Shown here: piece by piece, positions 16,723 through 25,081 of the stretch | Layout of the letters: every line of letters begins with the position of its first letter | Numbering within the stretch: the first letter of the stretch is position 1 | Assembly: GCA_964412105.1 (NCBI GenBank) | Contig: CAYPNM010000031.1 | Location: forward strand, 1 to 36,628 | DNA length: 36,628 bases | Direction: 5' to 3' | Source of the DNA: JAKAGZ01 sp964412105 | Lineage (GTDB): Bacteria; Bacteroidota; Ignavibacteria; Ignavibacteriales; Ignavibacteriaceae | Position numbers and translations under genes: made by a program | Notes under the pieces: model-generated | The model's input: the letters and a program-made list of their open reading frames with translations, nothing else | Told to the model about the DNA's origin: nothing | Databases searched by the model: none

Positions 16723-18090
16723 TTATATCTTACCCCACATGTCGGGTTGTATTATCTCAGCTATATTTAAACCCCTCAATTGGGGCAGAACTAAATTTTT
16801 ATCGCCAACTACCAAAATAGATAATCTATCCGGATGTATATTATCAAATGCAGCTGTGTTAATATCTTCAATTTTTAGTTTCCTTATATTATCAATATAA
16901 GTATTGAAATAATTATCAGGCAAGGAATGCAGAACCAGGGATGCGAGGTTGGCGGTAATTTGACCATGAGTTTCAAAATTTCCCGGGTATCTTCGAATTA
17001 TGGATGATCTTGCAAATTCAAGTTCAGTATCCGTAATGCCATTTTTAATCTCAGTTAACTCTTTTAATATTTCGTTAATTGCATTCCCTGTGTTTTCAGA
17101 GCCCACGGAGCAAGAAACAAAAAAATGAGAAGCGCCTTTTAAATAATTGAAACGTGATGTAGCGCCGTATGTATAACCTTTATCTTCTCTTAAATTAAGA
17201 TTTATGCGGCTCGAAAACTGTCCACCTAAAATCAGATTTAACAAATGTTTTGCAAAGAATTCCTTATCATTTCTTTTGCCGCTTAAATGTCCAATTCTTA
17301 TTTCACTTTGTACTGACCCCTCTTTGTGAATCAGGTAAATTGATAAATTTTCTCCCCCTGAAGTCAAGGAGAATTCATTATTATTATTTGCAGATTTCCA
17401 ATCAGAAAGATAGATATTCAGTTTCTCTTCAAGTTGCTGTTTTGTCGAGTTCCCAACAACGATTAATGTTGAATTGGCAGGACTAAAGTTATTTTTGTAA
17501 ATATATTTGATATCATTGATTGAAATGTTTTCAACATTTTCAGTATAACCAATAATTGGGAATGCGTATGCATTCTCTTCACCAAACACTATCCTATCAA
17601 AAGCGATGTCAGCAATATCTTCGGGCGAGTCCTGCAGCTGCTTAATTGTTGTAAGGATCTTCCTTCTTTCTTTTTCAAAAGATTTTTCATCCAGGTGCGG
17701 CTGTAAAATGACAGTGGCTAATAATTCTAAGGACCTGTCTAGATTTTCAGTTAAAGTCTGAAGAGACAAATGAATATTATCGTTGAAGCAACTGACATTC
17801 AACCTTGATCCAAGAATTTCAAATTCTTCGGAAAGCTCAATAGAATTATATTTTCCTGCCCCTTCATCAAGGACCATTGAAAAAAGATTTGCTAGACCTT
17901 TCTTTTCTTTTGGATCGAATTTGCTGCCTGATTCGCTGATTAAATTGAATCTTAAAAAAGGCAGATTATCTTTATGAACAAAAAGAACGTTTAATTTATT
18001 TTTAAGATTAAATCTCTCAATTTGCGGGAGATTGAATTTTATATCTCCTCGGGGGCCGGGTTTTTTACTTCTATCCAGGATTTCAGACAT
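16723..18090 (-). CDS. M16 family peptidase-like subunit without the zinc motif
   Basis: The 455 residues have the two-lobe M16 (insulinase/mitochondrial processing peptidase) fold. The zinc motif HxxEH is replaced by N68-L-F-S71-M72 at the equivalent place, so this subunit cannot bind the catalytic zinc. It retains the C-terminal-lobe substrate-binding element N-L-R-E-D-K-G-Y-T-Y-G (the R/Y pair). There is no signal peptide; the protein opens D-R-S-K-K-P-G-P-R-G. Its ATG overlaps the end of the upstream M16 gene by 8 nt, so the two are made together. By analogy with known M16B heterodimers, this is the substrate-binding partner of the zinc-bearing subunit. Confidence 0.93.
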   Translation of the reverse strand: MSEILDRSKKPGPRGDIKFNLPQIERFNLKNKLNVLFVHKDNLPFLRFNLISESGSKFDPKEKKGLANLFSMVLDEGAGKYNSIELSEEFEILGSRLNVSCFNDNIHLSLQTLTENLDRSLELLATVILQPHLDEKSFEKERRKILTTIKQLQDSPEDIADIAFDRIVFGEENAYAFPIIGYTENVENISINDIKYIYKNNFSPANSTLIVVGNSTKQQLEEKLNIYLSDWKSANNNNEFSLTSGGENLSIYLIHKEGSVQSEIRIGHLSGKRNDKEFFAKHLLNLILGGQFSSRINLNLREDKGYTYGATSRFNYLKGASHFFVSCSVGSENTGNAINEILKELTEIKNGITDTELEFARSSIIRRYPGNFETHGQITANLASLVLHSLPDNYFNTYIDNIRKLKIEDINTAAFDNIHPDRLSILVVGDKNLVLPQLRGLNIAEIIQPDMWGKI

Positions 18091-19375
18091 TTTGTTTTTT
18101 GTCTATTGGTTTTATTTGAAGTTCTACGTGATGATTAGTTAAATATTTTGAAACAGATTTTATAATTGACTCATTATTAACTTCTTCATACCTCTTCAAA
18201 TCATAATTGAAAGAGTTTGGTTCATTCAGATAAAAGTTATAATGATTCAAATGGTCTGCAATCACATCAAAATTCTGCATCGAATTAATGAACGAAAACT
18301 TTATCATGTTTTTCGATTTTGTTAATTCTTTTTGTGCAATGCCATTTCTTGCTATGTTTTCCAATTCTTTGAAGATTTCAGCTTTTAGTTTATTTAATGG
18401 AATGCCCGGCTTTGCGGTTGCTATCAGCATGAAGTGTCCGTCATATTTACCCGAAAATTGAAATGCTGAAATATCCTGGGCCATTTCGGTGTCATAAACA
18501 AGATGCTTTGTCAGTCGTGAACTTTTTGAACCGGCCAATATATCTGAAAGAACATCAAGTGAATTATCAAGAGGGCCGTAAGCTTTTTCAGTATGCCATG
18601 CAAAATAAACCCTCTCCAGTTGAACATTTTCATTTCTTTCAATAAAAATATCTTTATCTAATTTTACATTGGAACTTGAGGAGCCGGGATCAAAGTTATT
18701 ATTGGTCCCATTTGTTGAGGGTATATCCTCAAAGTATTTGGATACTTTGTCCTTTATTATGTCCTTTTCGAAGTTTCCCGCAATTACAAGCACTGCATTT
18801 GAAGGCGAATAATATTTTTTGAAAAAACCCGAAACATCTTCAAGTGTGTAACTTTTGATGTCATTCATAGATCCAATAGTAGGCCAGCTGTAAGGATGAC
18901 CGTTCGGATAAAGATTGGAAATTGTTATTTCCCATGCCAATCCGTATGGTTGATTATCATACCTTTCTAGTCTTTCATTGCTGACTACACCGATTTGATT
19001 GGCAAGTTTTTCTTGTGTAAGCGCGGGCAATAAAAATCCCATTCGGTCAGATTCCAGCCACAGCGCCAGATCAAGAAAATTTGAAGGAACCTTTTCAAAA
19101 TAATTTGTCCTGTCAAAACTTGTTGATCCGTTCAGGGTGCCTCCTGCTTCCTGAATGTACCGAAAGTGAACTTCTTTGGGTACATTCGCTGAGCCCTGGA
19201 ACATCATGTGTTCGAATAAATGAGCAATTCCTGTCTTGCCCTTTTTTTCGTTCGAGGAACCTACACGGTACCATATATTAACAGCGACTAATGGAAGACT
19301 GGAATCGTGATGAAGAATTACTTCCAGTCCGTTTTTTAATTTAAATTTTTCGTAATCTATATTTAAAAGCTTCAT
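18083..19375 (-). CDS. M16 family zinc metallopeptidase, catalytic subunit
   Basis: The 430 residues contain the inverted zinc motif H52-L-F-E55-H56 (A-H-L-F-E-H-M-M-F-Q-G-S), and G-V-V-S-N-E-R-L-E-R provides the third-ligand region. In the C-terminal lobe, the position that carries the R/Y pair in the partner reads K-H-L-V-Y-D-T-E-M-A-Q-D, so this chain lacks the R/Y substrate element. Each chain therefore supplies what the other lacks. No signal peptide is evident at M-K-L-L-N-I-D-Y-E, so the pair is probably cytoplasmic. It starts 9 nt after the phosphodiesterase stop. Confidence 0.95.
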   Translation of the reverse strand: MKLLNIDYEKFKLKNGLEVILHHDSSLPLVAVNIWYRVGSSNEKKGKTGIAHLFEHMMFQGSANVPKEVHFRYIQEAGGTLNGSTSFDRTNYFEKVPSNFLDLALWLESDRMGFLLPALTQEKLANQIGVVSNERLERYDNQPYGLAWEITISNLYPNGHPYSWPTIGSMNDIKSYTLEDVSGFFKKYYSPSNAVLVIAGNFEKDIIKDKVSKYFEDIPSTNGTNNNFDPGSSSSNVKLDKDIFIERNENVQLERVYFAWHTEKAYGPLDNSLDVLSDILAGSKSSRLTKHLVYDTEMAQDISAFQFSGKYDGHFMLIATAKPGIPLNKLKAEIFKELENIARNGIAQKELTKSKNMIKFSFINSMQNFDVIADHLNHYNFYLNEPNSFNYDLKRYEEVNNESIIKSVSKYLTNHHVELQIKPIDKKQNV

Positions 19376-19384
19376 GCTTTTTTA

Positions 19385-20605
19385 TTAATATCCTTTTAAA
19401 ATATATTCTATATTTTCCAGTTTGCCGTCTACATTAGAACGGGGAGCAATATTAAAAATTTTGCACATTAAAGGATAAATATCAACATTATTTATCGTTC
19501 CAGTTTGATAGTCTTTCTTAAAAGCGGGCCCCATTGCGTAGAATATTCCCTGCATATCGAGCGCAAAATTATCATAGCCATGGTTTCCTTTATCGTTGCT
19601 TTTTTCCGCCCACTTCATTGATCTGTTATCCACAAGGCTCCAGCCCAGATCTGCCATTACTATAATATCGGGTATAAAAGCATTGTTTGAGAAGTGATAA
19701 CAGGCGGGTATATTTTCTTTAGTAAAAACCTCAAAATGATTTTGGTGCATTTTTAATAGCTTATAAACCTCTTTAACCTGAGATTTTTCAGGCTGCAGCA
19801 TCATAAAAGGACCATTTTCCTGATAGTAGATTTTATAGTCTTTTAGAATAGCTTGAAGATTTATAATCTTTTCCTTTGAGATATTTGTCATTCCATGGTC
19901 CGAGACAAGGATCACATTTGTACTGTCAAAAAGATTAATCTCTTTGAGCTTTTGAAAAAGCAGCCCAAGAGCTGAATCTTCTTTTTCTATAGCCCAGTCA
20001 ACTTGTTTGGAGTCAGGACCGTATTTATGTCCCATATCATCAGTAGCTTCAAAGTATAATGTAATAAAATGCGGACGTTTTGAATAGGGAAGTTTCAACC
20101 AGTCAATTACTCCTTGAACGCGAGCGTCAAATGGGCGGCTATGATTATAGTGCATATAATAATCGGGGCTTCTGTAATCGGGTTTCATTTCAGATCCCGG
20201 CCAAAAATAGCTTGCGGTTTTTATTCCGTTTCTGTCAGCGGTTTGCCAGAAAGCTTCTCCGAGATACCACTTGCCATTTGTTACCTTTGTAGAATCACTA
20301 AGAGTATACGTCTCTTTGGTGTAAGGATCATAGAATGTATTTGCTATCAAACCATTATCCGAAGGATACATTCCGGATATGATTGCGTAATGATTAGGGA
20401 AAGTTTTTGAAGGAAAGCCGGATCTTAAAGAAAGAGCCGAAACCCCGTTTTCTTTCATATATTCTATATTTGGAGAAATTCCTCTATTACCATAATCCCA
20501 TCGAAATGCGTCGAATGAAATGAGAATTAAATATGGCTGTGATTGAGAAAATAAACTTGAGGAAACAAATAGAAAGGTAAGTATAATTAAAAATAATTTT
20601 TTCAT
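19385..20605 (-). CDS. Exported type I phosphodiesterase / nucleotide pyrophosphatase family protein
   Basis: Alkaline-phosphatase-superfamily hydrolase of the ENPP type. A signal peptide spans 1-20 (ends S-S-S-L-F-S-Q). Metal-binding D32 lies in L-I-S-F-D-A-F-R-W-D-Y, the nucleophile T68 in G-F-P-S-K-T-F-P-N-H-Y, and the later metal ligands in E-A-T-D-D-M-G-H and V-S-D-H-G-M, with a final K-G-N-H-G-Y-D. These are the six metal ligands of the family. Likely substrates are phosphodiesters or nucleotides in the periplasm or outside the cell; the exact one is unknown. The start follows GAGGT. It is the middle gene of the minus-strand run between lepB and the M16 pair. Confidence 0.93.
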   Translation of the reverse strand: MKKLFLIILTFLFVSSSLFSQSQPYLILISFDAFRWDYGNRGISPNIEYMKENGVSALSLRSGFPSKTFPNHYAIISGMYPSDNGLIANTFYDPYTKETYTLSDSTKVTNGKWYLGEAFWQTADRNGIKTASYFWPGSEMKPDYRSPDYYMHYNHSRPFDARVQGVIDWLKLPYSKRPHFITLYFEATDDMGHKYGPDSKQVDWAIEKEDSALGLLFQKLKEINLFDSTNVILVSDHGMTNISKEKIINLQAILKDYKIYYQENGPFMMLQPEKSQVKEVYKLLKMHQNHFEVFTKENIPACYHFSNNAFIPDIIVMADLGWSLVDNRSMKWAEKSNDKGNHGYDNFALDMQGIFYAMGPAFKKDYQTGTINNVDIYPLMCKIFNIAPRSNVDGKLENIEYILKGY

Positions 20606-20633
20606 TATGACCTCACAAAATGAGAATAGGAAA

Positions 20634-20650
20634 GGGAGAACCAGTCTCCC
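20634..20650 (-). promoter_or_regulatory. Hairpin between lepB and the phosphodiesterase gene
   Basis: Perfect 6-bp stem GGGAGA / TCTCCC with a 5-nt loop, 21 nt past the lepB stop and 29 nt before the next start (minus strand). On the minus strand it is followed by TTTCC, too short a T-run for a strong terminator; it may be an attenuator or mRNA-processing element. Confidence 0.45.
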
Positions 20651-20671
20651 GTAGGAAAAATATTTTTATAA

Positions 20672-21607
20672 TCAGTGCAATAATTTTAAAATCCTTTCAG
20701 GCCTTATAGATCCTATTAACCTGAAAAAATCAGTGAAAGGTATATCACGGTCCCATGAAAATAAAATAATAAATGCCTCACCAACAACAGCATCTCGTGG
20801 AACAAATCCCCAATATCGACTATCGAGACTGTCGTCGCGGTTGTCACCCATCATAAAATAGTAATTTTTTTTAAAGGTATAGGATGTAACGGGCTTACCT
20901 TGAATTGTAATTTTGTCACCTATAACTTTTACAACCCGTTTTCCATATTCGCGATCTATAATTGTTCTCCATTGTTCAATATTGCCAAGGTTTAAAGGGA
21001 TGGTCCACCCTTTTTTAGGAACTATAATAGGCCCGTAGTTATCTGAATTCCATTGTGCGCCTTTTGGAAATATGTCCGGATCTACGTATCCAACAGGTTT
21101 TATTTGCTGATTTAGGTACAGAATGTTTGGCGGGATCCATAATTGTTTATGATTAACAAAAACTACTTTATCAATTACTTGAATCGTATCTCCAGGGAGA
21201 CCGATGCATCTTTTAACATACTGAACTCCCCAGTCATCTGCATGCATCTGATCTTTGTTACCGGGAAATTCGAATACTACAATATCTTTTCTTCTGGGTT
21301 CCCGCACGGCCGGCAATGTAAAATAGGGAAGAGGAACATTAGTAAATGGAATAAATCTTGGCGATGAGGAACCATAAATAAATTTGTTTACTAAAACAAA
21401 ATCACCGACAAGGATTGTGTCTTCCATTGAACCGGTTGGAATTCTGGTGTTTTGAACAATAAAAGTTATTATGAAGAATGCTGCGATTAAAGCAAAAATA
21501 AGTGATTCAAAAAAATCCTTTGCTTTTTCTTTTTGCGTCTTGGGTTTTTTAGGGTCTTCAGGTGGTTTTATACCAATGATTCTTTTAAATGCAGATTTAA
21601 ATGACAA
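20672..21607 (-). CDS. lepB: Signal peptidase I
   Basis: Inner-membrane protease that removes signal peptides from exported proteins. The 311 residues have a basic cytoplasmic N-terminus, one transmembrane segment (about 34-51), and the catalytic serine S60 in R-I-P-T-G-S-M-E-D-T, followed by L-V-G-D-F-V-L-V-N-K. The catalytic lysine is K132 in Y-V-K-R-C-I-G-L-P-G-D, and the GDNRDDSLDSR signature is near the end. Between them is a long insertion (about 145-235) of the kind common in Bacteroidota LepB. The start is a TTG at 21607, chosen because TAGGAG lies about 7 nt upstream; no in-frame ATG fits. It lies downstream of gatB. Confidence 0.96.
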   Translation of the reverse strand: MSFKSAFKRIIGIKPPEDPKKPKTQKEKAKDFFESLIFALIAAFFIITFIVQNTRIPTGSMEDTILVGDFVLVNKFIYGSSSPRFIPFTNVPLPYFTLPAVREPRRKDIVVFEFPGNKDQMHADDWGVQYVKRCIGLPGDTIQVIDKVVFVNHKQLWIPPNILYLNQQIKPVGYVDPDIFPKGAQWNSDNYGPIIVPKKGWTIPLNLGNIEQWRTIIDREYGKRVVKVIGDKITIQGKPVTSYTFKKNYYFMMGDNRDDSLDSRYWGFVPRDAVVGEAFIILFSWDRDIPFTDFFRLIGSIRPERILKLLH

Positions 21608-21738
21608 TTTTTTCTCCTACTATTTGAAATTGTTTTAGCTTAAACATCTGAAGGCTCCAAACTGTCTTTTTGAAGAAATCTTGGATTAAGAGATTTCTTT
21701 CTTCGGAGGCAATTGCAATTTAGAGCGGTTTATTTTCT

Positions 21739-23187
21739 TTAATTATTTTTTAATTTCTCTAATTTATCTTTTAGAATATCATTAACAATCTTAGGATTAG
21801 CTTTGCCTTTCATTTCTTTCATTACCTGGCCGACAAAAAAACCGAAGATCTTTTCCTTGCCTTCAAAATAAGATTGAACTTCCACTTTATGATTTTCAAG
21901 AACAGAATCTATTACTGTTCCGATCTGTAAGCTATCGCTGATTTGAACTAGATTCTTCTCCTTAACAATTTCTTCGGGGCTTTTATGTCCCTTTAACATT
22001 TCCGGAAAGATTTCTTTTGCAATCTTTCCGCTGATTGTCCCTTCATTAATTAAATTAATTAATTTTGCAAAATTCTCTGCTTTAACCGGAAAATCTTTAA
22101 TGTTAATTTTCTCTTCGTTAATGATTTTCAGGACATCTCCCATAATCCAATTGCTTGTACTTTTGCAATCATCGGTAAATTTAAGCACACTTTCATAGTA
22201 ATCCGCTATTTCACGACTTAAAGTCAGAATTTCTGCGTCATATACTGGTAAACCAAAATCCTTAATAAATCGTTCTTTTCTTACTTCAGGAAGTTCCGGA
22301 AGTTTCTGGTAAATTTCCCTTTTCCAATTTTCATCAATTATTACCGGCAGTAAATCCGGTTCCGGGAAATAACGATAATCATGAGCTTCCTCCTTGCTTC
22401 GCATTGGAATTGCCTCGTTTTTATCGGGATTCCACAAAAGCGTTTCCTGTATTACTTTTTCGCCCTCTTCTAAAATTTCAATCTGTCGTAATATCTCAAA
22501 ATTTATTGCTTTTTCAAGATTCCGGAATGAGTTCATATTTTTAATTTCAGTCTTTGTTCCAAAACCCTTATCACCTTTTGGTCTGACTGAAATATTTGCA
22601 TCACATCTCAAAGAGCCTTCTTCCATATTGCCGTCGCATATTTCGAGGTATTGAACAATTTGCCTGATCTTTGTGAGATATTGAACAGCTTCTTCGGCAC
22701 TTCTGATATCGGGTTCACTGACCATTTCAATTAATGGAACTCCACACCTGTTTATATCTACCAGGGTTTCAAATGCCTGATCGTGAATAGATTTACCAGC
22801 ATCCTCTTCCATATGGATTCTGGTAATCCCTATTTTTTTTGTTTGCCCGTCTTTATTTGTAATATTTACAAAACCATGCTCACAAACGGGTAATTCATAT
22901 TGTGATATTTGATATCCCTTTGGGAGGTCAGGATAGAAATAATTCTTTCTTGCAAAGACTGACCTTTCATTGATTTTACAGTTAGTTGCTAACCCCATTA
23001 GCGTTATGAACTCAACAACCTTTTTATTTAAAACCGGGAGAACTCCAGGATGCCCCAGACATACGGGGCACACGTTTGTGTTCGGTGCATTACCAAATTT
23101 AGTTGAGCAACTGCAAAAAGCCTTTGATTCGGTAAGTAATTGAGCGTGAACTTCAAGGCCAATTACAGCTTCGTAATTATTATTCAT
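21739..23187 (-). CDS. gatB: Asp/Glu-tRNA(Asn/Gln) amidotransferase subunit B
   Basis: With GatA and GatC, converts misacylated Glu-tRNA(Gln) or Asp-tRNA(Asn) to the amide; GatB holds the kinase site and recognises the tRNA. The 482 residues match the family length. The N-terminal I-G-L-E-V-H-A-Q-L signature, the zinc cysteines C25, C27, C40 and C43, the I-T-R-I-H-M-E-E-D-A-G-K block and the C-terminal YqeY-like tail (G-F-F-V-G-Q-V-M-K-E-M-K-G-K-A-N-P) are all present. GatA and GatC are not in the window, so the complex is encoded at separate sites. The start ATG follows GGAGA. Confidence 0.97.
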   Translation of the reverse strand: MNNNYEAVIGLEVHAQLLTESKAFCSCSTKFGNAPNTNVCPVCLGHPGVLPVLNKKVVEFITLMGLATNCKINERSVFARKNYFYPDLPKGYQISQYELPVCEHGFVNITNKDGQTKKIGITRIHMEEDAGKSIHDQAFETLVDINRCGVPLIEMVSEPDIRSAEEAVQYLTKIRQIVQYLEICDGNMEEGSLRCDANISVRPKGDKGFGTKTEIKNMNSFRNLEKAINFEILRQIEILEEGEKVIQETLLWNPDKNEAIPMRSKEEAHDYRYFPEPDLLPVIIDENWKREIYQKLPELPEVRKERFIKDFGLPVYDAEILTLSREIADYYESVLKFTDDCKSTSNWIMGDVLKIINEEKINIKDFPVKAENFAKLINLINEGTISGKIAKEIFPEMLKGHKSPEEIVKEKNLVQISDSLQIGTVIDSVLENHKVEVQSYFEGKEKIFGFFVGQVMKEMKGKANPKIVNDILKDKLEKLKNN

Positions 23188-23303
23188 TATCTCCGATCAG
23201 GGAATTTTAAATATTAAATATATGAAAGAAATAGCTTATATCGAAGGCTGGAATATAGTGTAAATGTAGTGTTAACTATTTATTCCATAAACGCTAGTCA
23301 GGA

Positions 23304-24602
23304 TCAAGGATTAGGTCTGGTAACACTTTCAGCAATTTTTACGTCATCTTTCCTGGTTCCCAAAGAGTCAAGTTCGGCAATCACTGAATCCTTAATCTTG
23401 TCGAACTCTGTCAGATACTTTGAATCTAAAGGATGGGCAGAGGGGATTATTTGTCTGAAGGGATCAACCTGCCTGCCGTTCTTCCAGAACCTGTAGCAGA
23501 CGTGTGGGCCTGTTGCTTCACCGGTCATTCCAACATACCCAATTACCTGTCCCTGCTTAACGTGTACGCCCGGATGTATTCCTTTAGCAATGTGTGACAT
23601 ATGAAGGTATTGAGTTGAATAGACACTATTATGTCTTATTTTTACAAAGTTGCCGTTAAACTGTCCATATTGTGCTTCAACAACTACTCCGTCGCCCGTT
23701 GACAGAATTGGGGTTCCAATTGGTGCAGCGTAATCAGTCCCTAAGTGTGGTTTTACTCTATGTTCGATTGGATGGTACCTGTGCATCGAATATCTCGATG
23801 TAATCCTGCTGAATTTAACCGGAGCTTTCAAAAACGCTTTCCTTAAACTTTTCCCATTTTCATCAAAAAATTCATTATTCCCATCCTGATCAAAATTAAT
23901 TGCATAAAAGGATTCACCTGCCTGATTGAAATATGCGCCTAAAATATTACCTATACCAATAGGCTTTCCATTCACATACTCTTCCTGGAAAATTACTTTG
24001 AAACTGTCGCCCTTTTGAATTCTATAAAAATCAATTTGCCAGGCGAAAACCTCTGATAATTTTATAACCAGTTCAGGATCAACCTCATTGTCCACCATAG
24101 TTTGATAAAGAGAATTGTTAATTACCCCTTCAACAGCCCTCGTTTTTATTTCAACTTTTTTTGATCCTGAATACACTTTTGCAGAATCTTTTAAATCAAC
24201 AACTACATAATCAATCGGATTTTTTTCATAGACAAGATATTCAAGCCTCGGAATGCTGTCCTGAGTTTCATACACATGATATCTGTTTCCGGTTACAATT
24301 TTGCGAAAATCAAATACATTTCGGTAATTTTTAACTATGAAGTCTATAGTGGAATAGCTTACTTTATAATTTAAAAGAATATCGGAGAAGGTTTCATTTG
24401 TATTAACTGAAAGGTCATCTTTAATTAGATCTCCGGTGATAAACCCAAATTCGTTGGGCTTTGGTTTTAATGAAATTTGCTCCTGTTTTTGATTATTATC
24501 TTTACTAAAGATATAATTGTCAAAGATTGTGTAGGTAATAAGTAAAAATGCAGCGATGTAAAATGTATATGTAACTAAAGCAAGTTTCTTGGATTGCTTC
24601 AT
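23304..24602 (-). CDS. M23 family metallopeptidase (cell-wall endopeptidase type, HxC variant)
   Basis: Peptidoglycan hydrolase-like protein, inner-membrane anchored by a segment at about 8-28, with a long intermediate domain and a C-terminal M23 domain. Numbered from the ATG at 24602 (432 residues), the first zinc ligands are H286 and D290 (H-L-G-T-D-Y), followed by H334 and H337 in Q-Y-L-H-M-S-H. The usual HxH motif reads H367-V-C369 (T-G-P-H-V-C-Y-R-F-W), so a Cys replaces the second zinc-binding His. I chose the ATG because AAAGG lies 6 nt before it; a TTG at 24623 would add seven residues. It may work with the neighbouring exported enzymes in envelope turnover. Confidence 0.92.
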   Translation of the reverse strand: MKQSKKLALVTYTFYIAAFLLITYTIFDNYIFSKDNNQKQEQISLKPKPNEFGFITGDLIKDDLSVNTNETFSDILLNYKVSYSTIDFIVKNYRNVFDFRKIVTGNRYHVYETQDSIPRLEYLVYEKNPIDYVVVDLKDSAKVYSGSKKVEIKTRAVEGVINNSLYQTMVDNEVDPELVIKLSEVFAWQIDFYRIQKGDSFKVIFQEEYVNGKPIGIGNILGAYFNQAGESFYAINFDQDGNNEFFDENGKSLRKAFLKAPVKFSRITSRYSMHRYHPIEHRVKPHLGTDYAAPIGTPILSTGDGVVVEAQYGQFNGNFVKIRHNSVYSTQYLHMSHIAKGIHPGVHVKQGQVIGYVGMTGEATGPHVCYRFWKNGRQVDPFRQIIPSAHPLDSKYLTEFDKIKDSVIAELDSLGTRKDDVKIAESVTRPNP

Positions 24603-24657
24603 TCTAACCTTTAGCTCATTCAAATAAATCTTTACTTATTGTAAATTTATAATTAAA

Positions 24658-24671
24658 TGCAAACGATTGCA
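24658..24671. promoter_or_regulatory. LacI/GalR-type operator candidate
   Basis: TGCAA-ACGA-TTGCA: arms TGCAA / TTGCA around a central CG, in the divergent gap between the M23 gene and the DUF4286 gene. The form fits LacI/GalR-family operators, which centre on CG. No LacI-family regulator is in the window. Confidence 0.4.
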
Positions 24672-24747
24672 ATTTTCTATGTAAAAAGAATTTTTTCTTT
24701 TCTATTAAATGCCTAATTTTTAAAGCTATAACAAAGGGTAAAATTTC

Positions 24748-25053
24748 ATGATAATATATTCGGTAACTATCAGAGTAAAGACAGACATTGAAAATGAGTG
24801 GCTCAAATGGATGCAGGAAGAACATATTCCTAACATGCTAAATACCGGTTATTTTAATGGCCACAAAATATTTAAAATACTAATTCCTGAAACTGAAAAG
24901 GATTACATCGTTTTCAGAGTTAATTATGAGTTGGATTCATTTGAAAAATATACAGAATATGCTCAAAAAGAGGCCAAGAGGTTGCAGGAAGAAGCAATTA
25001 ATAAGTACCACGGCAAGTTCACTGCCTCAAGAGAAGTAATTGAAAAACTTTAA
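24748..25053 (+). CDS. DUF4286 family protein
   Basis: A 101-residue soluble protein of unknown function from a family I associate with Bacteroidota. Features seen are I-I-Y-S-V-T-I-R-V at the start, E-W-L-K-W-M-Q-E-E-H-I-P near residue 17, and F-R-V-N-Y-E-L-D with a following helix Y-T-E-Y-A-Q-K-E-A. The pattern suggests a ferredoxin-like alpha/beta dimer fold similar to small monooxygenase or NIPSNAP-type proteins, but that is speculation. There is no membrane segment. It is divergent from the M23 gene, and the M1 gene follows 28 nt after its stop. Confidence 0.82.
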   Translation: MIIYSVTIRVKTDIENEWLKWMQEEHIPNMLNTGYFNGHKIFKILIPETEKDYIVFRVNYELDSFEKYTEYAQKEAKRLQEEAINKYHGKFTASREVIEKL

Positions 25054-25081
25054 ATTTCCACCAATTAACGAGAAACTAAGT

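Noticed and set aside
21672..21704. Hairpin between gatB and lepB as a terminator
   Set aside because: A stem exists (GAAATCT / AGATTTC), but on the minus strand it is followed by A-rich, not T-rich, sequence.
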